NCBI GenBank assembly: GCA_029210985.1
Contig: JARGFR010000010.1
Coordinates: 1 to 39,484 of the forward strand
Origin: Spirochaetaceae bacterium
Lineage (GTDB): Bacteria > Spirochaetota > Spirochaetia > DSM-2461
DNA: 39,484 nt
Direction of reading: 5' to 3'
Shown here: positions 25,348-34,048 of the stretch, one piece after another
Position numbering within the stretch: the stretch's first letter is position 1
Layout: the number at the start of each line of letters is the position of its first letter
Position numbers and translations under genes: made by a program
Notes under the pieces: generated by a model
The model's input: the letters and a program-made list of their open reading frames with translations, nothing else
What the model was told of the DNA's origin: nothing
The model's database searches: none

Positions 25348-26406
25348 ATGGTGTTATTCCAATCCAAACATTTCGGCCGGCGACGAGGGCTTTCTCCAGG
25401 CACGCTCCTGGAAAGCGGTGAAGAGCCGGCTGTTCTGCGTCTGATTCGTTTCGGCACGGAAGGGATTCTGGAGAACCGGAATATCGATGCTGCCGAGCTG
25501 CCGGCGAAAGAATCCGCCGATTCGGTTGTCTGGATACAGATGAAAGGCGTTCATGACAGTGCGGCGCTCAAATCTATCGGCGACGCCTACGGCATCCATG
25601 CACTGACTCTGGAAGATGTACAGAATACCGACAGAAGACCGGGTTTCGATTCTCTCGGGGATAAACTTTTTGTCACAACCAAACGTCTTCTGGAAGGGAA
25701 TTCCTTCTCCGATCTCGGGGCGGAAACCATCAGCATGATTCTGACGGGCCGCACAGTGATTTGCTTCCTGGAAACCTCGTCCATGGGGCACGCCGGCCTG
25801 GAATCGATCCTGGATCAAAACGGCGGTCAGCTGAAGAGGTTCGGGGCGGACTATCTGGCTTACAGGATTTGGGATGACTCCATCGATACCTGGCTTCATT
25901 CGGTTGAACTGTCCGAAAATGAGATTCTCACTCTTGAGGAAGATGTGCTTTTTCATTATCGGGATTCCCTCACCGAGGATATCCATGAGGCCCGGAAGAA
26001 AATGGCCTGGCTGCGTTGGACATTCCGACCGTTCCGGGATCTGCGGTCCTGGCTGCAGAGGTTCGCACCCGCTCACTTCTCCGTCATTGTGGAACCTTTC
26101 CTCTTGGATCTGTCGGACCACGTGAACCGTGTCTCGGATCTTCTGGATCTTTATCGGGACATGACCGACGATTTGATGTCCATGCTGATCGCCGTCCAGA
26201 GCAACCGTATGAATGCCGTGATGAAAGTGCTCACCATTATCGCGACGATATTCATTCCGCTGACCTTTATTGCCGGTATCTATGGAATGAATTTCGCCCG
26301 GATGCCCGAACTGGCCTGGAGATGGGGTTATCCCGCCGCCTTGGGTCTTATGGGATTGACGGCTCTCGGGATGCTGATCTATTTCAAGGTGAAAAAATGG
26401 CTGTGA
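25348..26406 (+). CDS. corA: CorA-family magnesium/divalent cation transporter
   Basis: A 352-residue protein. A large cytoplasmic alpha/beta domain (about 1-285) is followed by two C-terminal membrane helices and the signature YGMNF between them (about residue 312), then a short basic tail (KVKKWL). This is the pore motif of pentameric CorA channels that import Mg2+ and sometimes Co2+ or Ni2+. The sequence EDVQNTDRRPGFD near residue 90 is typical of the bacterial subfamily with a regulatory metal site. The end overlaps the DUF432 gene by 10 bases, and an mscS gene follows, forming an ion-homeostasis operon. Confidence 0.94.
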   Translation: MVLFQSKHFGRRRGLSPGTLLESGEEPAVLRLIRFGTEGILENRNIDAAELPAKESADSVVWIQMKGVHDSAALKSIGDAYGIHALTLEDVQNTDRRPGFDSLGDKLFVTTKRLLEGNSFSDLGAETISMILTGRTVICFLETSSMGHAGLESILDQNGGQLKRFGADYLAYRIWDDSIDTWLHSVELSENEILTLEEDVLFHYRDSLTEDIHEARKKMAWLRWTFRPFRDLRSWLQRFAPAHFSVIVEPFLLDLSDHVNRVSDLLDLYRDMTDDLMSMLIAVQSNRMNAVMKVLTIIATIFIPLTFIAGIYGMNFARMPELAWRWGYPAALGLMGLTALGMLIYFKVKKWL

Positions 26407-27191
26407 AAAAAAGGCACGGAACGGTCCCGGGGAAGACGGCTGTGGAAGAACACTGGTCTGTCGCTCTGGAAACCGTCGGTGAACGGCAGGTGGACATGAG
26501 TGACGGTCGAACTGTCATACTTAAACGGAACGGTGTGGAATTGCTCTCCGCCATCATTCTTCCGGATGAAGAGAACGAAAAAGACCCGGTTTTTGATATC
26601 ACGATTCTGGACGGGGAGGGACCGACGTCCGTCATTCCGATGCTGCCCGATAAGCCTCTGGTACTGCAGCCCGACACCGAACTGCGGATTCTGCCCGGCG
26701 CCCGTGTTCAGGCTCACATCCCCATTCCCCTGGGTATCGGTGTGACTTACGGCCTGGGGGATGATATGCAGCTGATTCGAGAGTTTCCCGCCGTTCATCT
26801 TTCTAAAACCTGGTTTGGAGAGCCTTTTGACGGAGAGGCCGCCTACGCCTGGAAGACGACATTTTCCGACGGCCTCGGGCCGCGGCTGCCGGATGAGCGG
26901 ATCGCGTATTGTCCCTTGGTGATCCGGAACGAGTCCCCGGAAGTTCTGGGTTTTCAGAGACTGATCCTCCGGGTGCCCTTTCTCTCCCTCTACGCCGTCA
27001 GGGCCCACATCTATACCAACAGAGTGACGGTTCGTTTCCGGGGACAGTCCCAGATCAGCCAGGTGAGTATTGGTAAAGGCCCGAAAAAAGGGGAAGACTC
27101 GGCTCTGAGAATCTCCGGCCCAAGAACGAAATCCGATCGGGCTCTGCTTCGCCGGAGCTTTTCTTTCATAAAAAATCTTTACACCGGGTGA
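26397..27191 (+). CDS. DUF432 family protein
   Basis: A 264-residue soluble protein from ATG 26397, overlapping the end of corA; the open frame further upstream is a shadow of corA. No signal peptide or membrane segment is seen, but there are long beta-rich stretches with motifs such as IPMLPDKPLVLQP, IPIPLGIGVTYG, KTWFG and DERIAYCPLVIRNES. I assign it to DUF432 from this pattern and from its place directly before an mscS gene, where DUF432 genes are often found. Its function is unknown; a cytoplasmic partner of the channel is a reasonable idea. Seven bases separate it from the next gene's GTG/ATG start. Confidence 0.7.
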   Translation: MAVKKRHGTVPGKTAVEEHWSVALETVGERQVDMSDGRTVILKRNGVELLSAIILPDEENEKDPVFDITILDGEGPTSVIPMLPDKPLVLQPDTELRILPGARVQAHIPIPLGIGVTYGLGDDMQLIREFPAVHLSKTWFGEPFDGEAAYAWKTTFSDGLGPRLPDERIAYCPLVIRNESPEVLGFQRLILRVPFLSLYAVRAHIYTNRVTVRFRGQSQISQVSIGKGPKKGEDSALRISGPRTKSDRALLRRSFSFIKNLYTG

Positions 27192-27201
27192 GGGTGCTGT
27201 G

Positions 27202-28050
27202 ATGGATTTATTCAGCGACAACGGTGCGATAGCACGCATTCTCTCTTCCGATATCCTGATACGGGTCGGCAAGGCCGCTCTCTACTATCTGGTGGGTATT
27301 CTCATCATCCGTCTCACCTCCTTCCTCACCCGCCGTCTTACATCAAGCAAAGTGAGCCGTCAGTCCCGGATGATTCTGAATAAGATTGTCACTTATGTGG
27401 GCATGTCGGTTCTTCTGGTTGTGATTCTGGCAGAACTCGGCGTGAACCTGACGGCACTGCTGGGGGCGGCGGGTATTCTGGGACTGGCCGTCGGTGTCGC
27501 CAGCCAGAAGAGCCTGGGCAATATGGTGAGCGGTCTGTTCCTTCTATCGGAGAAATCCTTCGAAATTGGTGATGTCATCAAAGTCGGGGACAAAGCGGGT
27601 ATCGTTCACGATGTCGATCTCCTCTCGGTGAAGATGCGAACCTTTGACAATCTCCTGGTGCGGATTCCCAACGAAACTCTCATCTCAACCGAAGTCGTCA
27701 ATATCACCCGTTATCCCATACGTCGTATGGATTACGAGTTCAGTGTATCCATGGACACCAACCTGACGGCGCTGGAAACATTGCTGAGGGACAGCGCGGA
27801 ATCCAATCCGCTGAGTCTTGAGGAACCCAAACCCATTTTCCTTCTGAAAAAATGGGACCATGACGGTATTGCCGTACTCTTCGGAGCATGGTTTCTCAAA
27901 GAAGACTATATCGAGCTGAAGAACTCGATGTTCCGGGATATCAGTACCCGGCTGAAGGACGCGAATATTACGGTGTCCATACCGCGGATTCGCGTCGAAT
28001 CGGGGCCGGCCGAATCGGCTGATAATGGGAATAGAATAAAGCCGGAATAA
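27202..28050 (+). CDS. MscS-family small-conductance mechanosensitive channel
   Basis: A 282-residue protein. I use ATG 27202 because AGGG lies seven bases upstream; GTG 27199 is directly adjacent and equally in frame. Three hydrophobic helices lie at about 15-35, 55-75 and 78-110. The third has the Gly/Ala-rich pore packing GAAGILGLAVGVASQKSLGN, as in E. coli MscS TM3. A beta domain (EIGDVIKVGDKAGIVHDVDLLSVKMRT) and an alpha/beta C-terminal domain follow. The channel opens under membrane tension to release solutes. It is third in the corA-DUF432-mscS operon. The C-terminal 15 residues are polar and probably disordered. Confidence 0.93.
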   Translation: MDLFSDNGAIARILSSDILIRVGKAALYYLVGILIIRLTSFLTRRLTSSKVSRQSRMILNKIVTYVGMSVLLVVILAELGVNLTALLGAAGILGLAVGVASQKSLGNMVSGLFLLSEKSFEIGDVIKVGDKAGIVHDVDLLSVKMRTFDNLLVRIPNETLISTEVVNITRYPIRRMDYEFSVSMDTNLTALETLLRDSAESNPLSLEEPKPIFLLKKWDHDGIAVLFGAWFLKEDYIELKNSMFRDISTRLKDANITVSIPRIRVESGPAESADNGNRIKPE

Positions 28051-28111
28051 ATTTTGGGATTTCCCGGTATCCGAAGTTCCCGGATGTGAAGCACATTTCC
28101 TCATGATGCGT

Positions 28112-28117
28112 TAGAAT
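28112..28117 (+). promoter_or_regulatory. -10 box abutting SEC-C gene start
   Basis: TAGAAT is followed by six bases and then ATG 28124. No -35 hexamer is convincing and no ribosome site is present. Confidence 0.3.
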
Positions 28118-28123
28118 GGAAAT

Positions 28124-28432
28124 ATGAACGCAAACGACTACGAAACACGCCTAAAGACGACCGGCCGCAACGATCCCTGCCCCTGCGGTTCGGGTAAAAA
28201 GTATAAGAAATGCCATCTGGCCGAGGATGAGGCGGCCAAGCACGCCGAATTGACCAAAGCGGCCGAAGAACGGGATGCGGTTGTCGCCGCCGATGAGAAA
28301 GCCGCGGAAAAAGACGGTGAAACCTCATCCGGCAAGCCGGGAAAGGTACCTCTCGAACAACATCAGAAATCCACGAAATCCAGTCAGATACGGGATACCC
28401 ATACGAACATTCCCCGACGCGGAGCCGTTTGA
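28124..28432 (+). CDS. Small SEC-C zinc-motif protein
   Basis: A 102-residue protein. Residues about 12-33 carry the SEC-C motif ([19 protein letters not shown]), the zinc site first known at the end of SecA, where it contacts SecB and ribosomes. The rest is a charged, Ala/Lys/Glu-rich helix and a polar tail (about 35-102) with no known domain. Stand-alone SEC-C proteins are common but mostly uncharacterised; a role in translation or protein targeting is a guess. It sits between mscS and the DUF4139 gene, each of which seems to have its own start signals. Confidence 0.8.
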   Translation: MNANDYETRLKTTGRNDPCPCGSGKKYKKCHLAEDEAAKHAELTKAAEERDAVVAADEKAAEKDGETSSGKPGKVPLEQHQKSTKSSQIRDTHTNIPRRGAV

Positions 28433-28477
28433 GATTCCGCTCTTCGATAAGCTGCAGTAATCGCGGAGGAGATACCC

Positions 28478-30514
28478 ATGTTCACGATTGACATCCGCCG
28501 TTCCGTTGTAATCACCGTTATTCTGATGAATCTCGTCGCCGCATCGGCACGGGGGATACCCCAGGATTCAGGGTCGGCGTCCCAGCCGCCTCTTCCGGTA
28601 ACGGGGGTTACATTATTCACCTCGGGTGTCGGGTATTTCCAACACGAAGGCATTATCGACGGTGATGTGGAAATCTCTCTGGCCTTCGATGCCGGGGATA
28701 TTGACGATCTCCTCAAGAGCCTCGTGCTCCAGGATTTTGACGGTGGAACCGTCGAGGCCGTCACTTATCCCTCGAAAGATCCCATCGGCCGCATTCTCGG
28801 CAGCTTTTCCCTGAATATTGCCGACAATCCCTCTCTGGCCCGGCTTCTGGATCGGGCCCGAGGCGAGGATGTGCGCATCGAAGGCCCGTCTTCCGTGGAA
28901 GGTTCCATCATGGGCATCGAATATCGCACTTTAGTTTCCGAAGGAGCGACGAAGCAGGTTCCCGTGCTCAATCTGGCCGCCTCAGACGGACTTCGCCAGG
29001 TTCTGCTGGAAGATATACGGTCTTTTCGCTTCCTGGATCCGTCCGTTCGAGCCGAATTGGACGCGGCTCTTGAGGTGATTGCGGATAATCGGCAAGAGGA
29101 TAAGAAAATCCTCACCTTGAGTTTTGCGGGTGAGGGTCGGCGCCGTGTGGGGGTCTCTTATGTGCGGGAAGTCCCGGTCTGGAAGACCAGCTATCGTCTG
29201 GTGATCGGGGATGATGACCGTGCCCAAATACAAGGTTGGGCCATGGTGGAGAATACCGGGGAGAATGACTGGAGGGAGGTCGATCTGTCCTTAGCGACCG
29301 GTAAACCCATTTCCTTCATGATGGATCTCTACACTCCCGTGTATGTTCCCCGTCCCCGAGTGCAGGGAGATTACGGAGTCGCGGCGGCACCCCAAAGCTA
29401 CGAGAGGGATCGCGCGACGGCCCGTTCCGAGGCGCCCTCGCCGTCGGTCAGCGGTTTTGCCGCGGAAGCCATGGCCGATGAGGGCTTCTTTAAGGAGTTC
29501 GCCAAAGCCGCGCCCCCCGAACCTCAGCCCATCGATCTGGCCGGGGGTGTTGAAGCGGCCGCCGATACCGTCGGTGAATCCATTTATCGCATCCGGCGTC
29601 CGGTGAATGTGCCCCGACGGGAAGCGGCGATGCTTCCCATCGTGAATACCGTTGTTCCGATCCGGCGCCTGTCTATTTTTGACGCCGGTGTTCTCTCCAA
29701 CAGTCCTCTCAAAGCGGTGAGGATGACCAATGACTCGGGCGTCGATCTTCCGGCCGGTCCCGCAACGCTCTTCGACGGCGCGTTTTATGGCGGAGATGTC
29801 CGTATACCGGAGATGAGCGAAGGTGAGGAGAGACTTCTGAGCTATGCGGTGGATTCCGGCAGCCACATCATCGTTGAATCCGAATCCGAACCGGAAAAAA
29901 TCATCCGGCTGCGCATCTCCGACGGGGTTCTGGAATCCACGGTCCGACTGGTCTCGAGAACCGAATACCGGATCGAGCGCCTTTCCGACGAGCCTTCCCG
30001 GCACCTGATTGTCCATCCCAAAAGATCCGGCTGGAGTATCGAAGGAGAGATGCAGCCCGAGTCGGAAACCGCCGGAACATGGCGTTTCGAGGTGGATGTC
30101 GATGGGAATCAAAGTGTGACGATGCCGGTGGTGGAGGAATATATTCAGAGCCGGAATTTTTCCCTGAGTTCGCTTCGGGACGATCGGATCGATTTTTATC
30201 TGTCCCAATCGGTTATCGATCCGGATACGAGAACCGCTCTGGTGCGCATCCGGACGCTGCGTCAGAGTGTCGGTGCCCGGGAGACCGAGCGCCGCCGTAT
30301 GGAAGCCGACATCGCGGTCATCCACAGGGAACAGGACCGCATCAGGGAGAACTTGCGTTCCCTGGAGAGCGGATCGGATTTGTATAAACGCTATGTTGAG
30401 ATATTGGACGGTCAGGAGGACGATCTGTTCGTACTCTCGGAACGGCTCTCCGCGGCAAAAGATGCCGAAGAGGCCGCACGTCGATCTCTGGCGGATTATA
30501 TTGCGTCCCTCTAG
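28478..30514 (+). CDS. Secreted DUF4139-domain protein
   Basis: A 678-residue protein with a signal peptide (residues about 1-25, ending near ASARG) and GGAGGAG before its ATG. The bulk is beta-rich and matches the DUF4139 pattern: SYVREVPVWKTSYRLVIGDDD near residue 224, WAMVENTGENDWREVDLSLATG near residue 250, and later FDAGVLSNSPLKAVRMTNDSG. Residues about 340-360 are a low-complexity linker. A coiled coil (about 595-670) ends the protein, whereas many relatives carry such a coil N-terminally. The family is exported and its role is unknown. Its stop codon overlaps that of the convergent aldehyde oxidoreductase gene through a shared CTAG. Confidence 0.8.
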   Translation: MFTIDIRRSVVITVILMNLVAASARGIPQDSGSASQPPLPVTGVTLFTSGVGYFQHEGIIDGDVEISLAFDAGDIDDLLKSLVLQDFDGGTVEAVTYPSKDPIGRILGSFSLNIADNPSLARLLDRARGEDVRIEGPSSVEGSIMGIEYRTLVSEGATKQVPVLNLAASDGLRQVLLEDIRSFRFLDPSVRAELDAALEVIADNRQEDKKILTLSFAGEGRRRVGVSYVREVPVWKTSYRLVIGDDDRAQIQGWAMVENTGENDWREVDLSLATGKPISFMMDLYTPVYVPRPRVQGDYGVAAAPQSYERDRATARSEAPSPSVSGFAAEAMADEGFFKEFAKAAPPEPQPIDLAGGVEAAADTVGESIYRIRRPVNVPRREAAMLPIVNTVVPIRRLSIFDAGVLSNSPLKAVRMTNDSGVDLPAGPATLFDGAFYGGDVRIPEMSEGEERLLSYAVDSGSHIIVESESEPEKIIRLRISDGVLESTVRLVSRTEYRIERLSDEPSRHLIVHPKRSGWSIEGEMQPESETAGTWRFEVDVDGNQSVTMPVVEEYIQSRNFSLSSLRDDRIDFYLSQSVIDPDTRTALVRIRTLRQSVGARETERRRMEADIAVIHREQDRIRENLRSLESGSDLYKRYVEILDGQEDDLFVLSERLSAAKDAEEAARRSLADYIASL

Positions 30515-32901
30515 CTGACCTTGTTCAGGGCCTGGAGCTTCATCAGATCTCCGAACGCCGCCTTTGTTTTCAACAGGCGCTTCTGGTAGGCCTGCATCCC
30601 GTTTATCTCACCGATATCCATGGCCTTGAGAACCGCGCTGTGCATTTCATATTGGATTTCCGGCTTCGGTTCCGGACTGGCTATCCTCTCCGGCGGCTGA
30701 GGTTCTCCATTCACCATACGGATAAGGAAAGCCGCTTCATTGTCCGGGAAGATGTACTGCATGGTTTTGTTCCATCCGGTGAAATTGCCAGCGATGCGTT
30801 CGTCGGCGTACTTGAGGCGTTCCCGGTTCAGTATCGCCAGTATTTCATCGTCCTCCAACGACGGCCCGAGGTTTTCGGCGGTTATACCGTTTTTCTTTCC
30901 CAATCTCCCCAGGCGCTTTGCCAATCTTGCCGCTCTTCTCGCCAGTCCGGGACCCCGAGCCTTCTCGGCCAGCATTCCCCCGGCCGCAAGATCGGCGGCC
31001 AATCCACTCAGACCCAAAGCCTCGAGTCGGCTCCGGGCCGGCAGACCGGTCCGGGCATCCCAGCCCCTCAAGGCGTAAAACTCATCCCGGGCCGGCAGAT
31101 ACTCATCCATCCCGATCAGCGCTCCGAGACGGGAAACGGTTTTACCGCCGGGGCCCGGGACCAGGCAGTCCGGGTCGGCGACATGGCCGTCCAATGGAAC
31201 GTTGTGCCATTCGTCGGGAAGAACATCATCCGTGTGGGGCTGATGGCCTTCCCGAAGCATTACGGCTCTCTGGATCTGGAACACGCGCTCTCCCAGCTCC
31301 ATCAAGGCCGCTTCATCCCAGTTCCCGCCGATGGCCGCCCGAAGGACTTCGGCTTCCAGGGCCGGATCTCCGACGATGCCGACATACGGAGAGGCCTTGC
31401 CGTTGGGAGGGATATCCAGTACCGGGTACATCCAATCGCACACACACAGGCATTCCTTGGCCAGATTTCTATCCTGAATGAGCCGTGCCGCGGCGGCCTT
31501 ACCCTTCAATGTGGTAAAGTCCGCCGCCGCCGCTCCCCCCCAGAAGCGTTCGGCGATGCCCCGGACCACATCGGTGGTGACATGGGCGCCTTCCGTGCCT
31601 TTTACCCAGCTGGACCACTTGGCGACCGTCAGGCCCGCCTCATGAAGCTGCTGTATCGGGATGCGGGATTCAAAGGGGACAAGGAAGGTATTCACCGGAC
31701 AGTAGCGGGGTTCGTAGGGATCGTGATGGCGGAATTCCTTTTCGGCCTCTCCGCCCAGCTTCGCGGCGGCCCTCTCGGCTCCCATGGCCAGAGTCTGACC
31801 AAAACCCCGGCCTTCGACGATGCTTCCCAGCAAGGACTCGATGAATCCCAGACTGCCGATTTCCGATAAATCCAGACCGACGACGCCGTCATCCAGAGCA
31901 CCTGAGTCCCGGCAGCGCACCATCCAATCCACGATGTCCTGCACCGCCCAGGTGTCCAATCCCAATTCGTCGCAAAGTCGGTTGGCCCGGAATGCGGTGT
32001 CGTTCTCCTGTCCGTGGTATGCCCAGGCCAGGGCCATGTAGAAGAACCGGGATTGGCACATGTATTTGCCCGCCTTGCCGTCGGAGGCCGTATATTTCAC
32101 CCTGAGGCAGTTTCCGATGCATCCATGGCAGGGCATCTTGCGGGTTTCGGGATCCTGGGCCATGAAGTCCAGACCCCAGACTTTGACGTTGCCCCGGTCC
32201 CATTCCCTGATGCGTTTGGCGATGGATCTCAAGGCATCGGGATCCGCGGCGGGTACGCTCCTGTCTTCCCCGCGTACCACCACAGCTTTCAGGTTTTTGG
32301 AACCCATCACCGCGCCCATCCCGCCGGAGCAGCTGGCGCCGCCTTCGGCGAGGACCGATGCGAAGGGAATCAGGGACTCACCGGCCGGGCCGATGGTCAT
32401 GGTTTTCACTTTGGGACCGAACTCATCTTTCATGGCGGAGAGCATCGATTCGGCTCCCAGGCCCTTCCATTTTCCGGCGTCCTCAAACCGGTAGGCCGGA
32501 TCGCCTTTGCCGCCTTCAATGACGAGTATCGAGGGAACTTCGGCCTTCCCGGTGAGCACCAGCCCATCCAATCCGGCGAACTTGAGTTCGGCCCCGAAGC
32601 TTCCCCCGAGATTGCCGTAGCAGAAATGCTCCCTTTTGGGCGTATCGGCCGATTTGGCGAAGAGGCCCCAGCGGGAGCCCCCGATGGCCGGGAGTCCAGC
32701 GAGAGGGCCGGTCATGGCAATCAGGGCGTTTTCCGGTCCGTACGCCTCGGCCTCGGGAGGAACCAGGTCGTAATACAGAGCGGTGGCGATACCCCGTCCT
32801 CCGAGGTAGAGGGTGGCATAGTCGGCTGTTTGAATAATGCGACTCTCACCGTCACTGAGATTGATCGAGAGAATCCGTCCGCGATAGGCGCTGGGAAGCA
32901 T
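30511..32901 (-). CDS. Aldehyde ferredoxin oxidoreductase-family tungsten enzyme
   Basis: A 796-residue enzyme. The N-terminal half has the AOR fold motifs YLGGRGIATALYYDLVPPEA near residue 32 and MTGPLAG near residue 63. The cluster ligands are Cys258, Cys261 and Cys265 (CHGCIGNC), with a later Cys near residue 482-486 (CLCVCDWM) as the expected fourth. The tungstopterin sites are spread through the middle. Members oxidise aldehydes to acids, or run in reverse, with ferredoxin. The usual AOR C-terminus is reached near residue 635 (YALRGWD); about 155 residues of basic, helical extension follow. AAGGAG lies before the ATG. No partner subunit or ferredoxin gene is nearby. Confidence 0.92.
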   Translation of the reverse strand: MLPSAYRGRILSINLSDGESRIIQTADYATLYLGGRGIATALYYDLVPPEAEAYGPENALIAMTGPLAGLPAIGGSRWGLFAKSADTPKREHFCYGNLGGSFGAELKFAGLDGLVLTGKAEVPSILVIEGGKGDPAYRFEDAGKWKGLGAESMLSAMKDEFGPKVKTMTIGPAGESLIPFASVLAEGGASCSGGMGAVMGSKNLKAVVVRGEDRSVPAADPDALRSIAKRIREWDRGNVKVWGLDFMAQDPETRKMPCHGCIGNCLRVKYTASDGKAGKYMCQSRFFYMALAWAYHGQENDTAFRANRLCDELGLDTWAVQDIVDWMVRCRDSGALDDGVVGLDLSEIGSLGFIESLLGSIVEGRGFGQTLAMGAERAAAKLGGEAEKEFRHHDPYEPRYCPVNTFLVPFESRIPIQQLHEAGLTVAKWSSWVKGTEGAHVTTDVVRGIAERFWGGAAAADFTTLKGKAAAARLIQDRNLAKECLCVCDWMYPVLDIPPNGKASPYVGIVGDPALEAEVLRAAIGGNWDEAALMELGERVFQIQRAVMLREGHQPHTDDVLPDEWHNVPLDGHVADPDCLVPGPGGKTVSRLGALIGMDEYLPARDEFYALRGWDARTGLPARSRLEALGLSGLAADLAAGGMLAEKARGPGLARRAARLAKRLGRLGKKNGITAENLGPSLEDDEILAILNRERLKYADERIAGNFTGWNKTMQYIFPDNEAAFLIRMVNGEPQPPERIASPEPKPEIQYEMHSAVLKAMDIGEINGMQAYQKRLLKTKAAFGDLMKLQALNKVS

Positions 32902-32965
32902 GGGGCACTCCTTCCTGTATTAACCGTCTGGAACAGGTTATCAGGATTCGAGGCCCCTGTGGGAT

Positions 32966-33958
32966 CTAAATCAGACCCTCTTCACCCAGCCATCGCTCGG
33001 ATTCCAGCGCGGCCATACAGCCCGAACCGGCGGCGGTGACCGCCTGACGGAACACCTTGTCTTTCACGTCCCCGCAGGCGAATACTCCCGGAATGTCCGT
33101 GGCTGTGGAGTCCGGCCTGGTGATGAGGTAGCCGGTCTCATCTTTCTTGAGCTGATCGCCCAGGAATGCCGTATTGGGCGTATGCCCCACGGCGTAGAAG
33201 AGCCCCTTGGCCGGGATGATGGATTCCTCACTTGTTTTATTGTTCTTCACCTTCACACTGCCGAGAAAGGCATGACCGAAAGCGTTGGGCTCGCCGGACA
33301 GGGCCTCCAGGGCGTTCGTATTCCAATGAATATGTATTTTTGGGTTATCGAATACCCTCTGCTGCATGGTTTTACTGGCCCGCAATTCATCCCGGCGAAC
33401 CAGCATGTGGATTTCCGATCCGAATTTGGACAGATATGTCGCTTCTTCGCAGGCCGAGTCCCCACCGCCGATTACCACCAGCGGGACGTCGCGGTACATG
33501 GGCAGGGCGCCGTCACAGACCGCACAGGCGGATATTCCTTTCTGCCAAAGGGTGTCTTCGCCCTGAACTCCCAGCCGTCTCGCGGTGGCGCCTGTGGCGA
33601 TGATGACGGAGTGAGTTTCATAAATTTTGGCCGAGTCGCCGGTTCCCACCACCACTTTTTTGGGCGTGGACGACAAGTCGACCGATTCCACCGTATCGGT
33701 TTCGATCCGCGTTCCGTAGCGGATGGACTGAGCCCGCATCTGGTCCATCAGCTCCGGGCCGGAAACGGCTTCGGGGAATCCCGGATAGTTTTCCACTTCC
33801 GTCGTTGTGGTCAGCTGGCCGCCGGCTGCGACGCCTCCGGCCATGAAGCCTTCAAACATCAGGGGTTTGAGTTCCGCCCTGGCGGCATAAATCGCCGCGG
33901 TGTGCCCTGCCGGGCCCGATCCGATGATGATGACGTTTTCAATGCCGCTTTCGGCCAT
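32966..33958 (-). CDS. trxB: Thioredoxin reductase
   Basis: A 330-residue flavoprotein. FAD-binding motifs are GSGPAGHTAAIYAARA (13-28) and the C-terminal FACGDVKDKVFRQAVTAAGSG. The redox-active pair is Cys145 and Cys148 (CAVCDGA). The NADPH-binding motif is VIGGGDSACEEA near residue 160. It reduces thioredoxin using NADPH. Length and motif order match the low-molecular-weight bacterial type. It lies 64 bases upstream of the aldehyde oxidoreductase gene on the same strand and could share a transcript with it. A strong promoter and a palindrome precede it. Confidence 0.95.
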   Translation of the reverse strand: MAESGIENVIIIGSGPAGHTAAIYAARAELKPLMFEGFMAGGVAAGGQLTTTTEVENYPGFPEAVSGPELMDQMRAQSIRYGTRIETDTVESVDLSSTPKKVVVGTGDSAKIYETHSVIIATGATARRLGVQGEDTLWQKGISACAVCDGALPMYRDVPLVVIGGGDSACEEATYLSKFGSEIHMLVRRDELRASKTMQQRVFDNPKIHIHWNTNALEALSGEPNAFGHAFLGSVKVKNNKTSEESIIPAKGLFYAVGHTPNTAFLGDQLKKDETGYLITRPDSTATDIPGVFACGDVKDKVFRQAVTAAGSGCMAALESERWLGEEGLI

Positions 33959-33974
33959 AACTTTCCTGCCTTTG

Positions 33975-34030
33975 CCGCCGTGTCAACGGCGGAGTGTATA
34001 CATATATATAAAATAATATAGTGTCGTCAA
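33975..34030 (-). promoter_or_regulatory. trxB promoter with leader palindrome
   Basis: On the minus strand TTGACG (34025-34030), 16 bases, and TATATA (34003-34008). A perfect 7-bp inverted repeat (CCGCCGT / ACGGCGG, loop of four) at 33975-33992 lies between the expected start of transcription and the ATG at 33958. It could be a repressor site or an RNA hairpin in the leader. Confidence 0.5.
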
Positions 34031-34048
34031 CCTCATCGCCCCTGGAGG

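Noticed and set aside
26016-26396. Upstream extension of the DUF432 reading frame
   Set aside because: It is the shadow of the corA gene; ATG 26397 with a short overlap explains the operon better.
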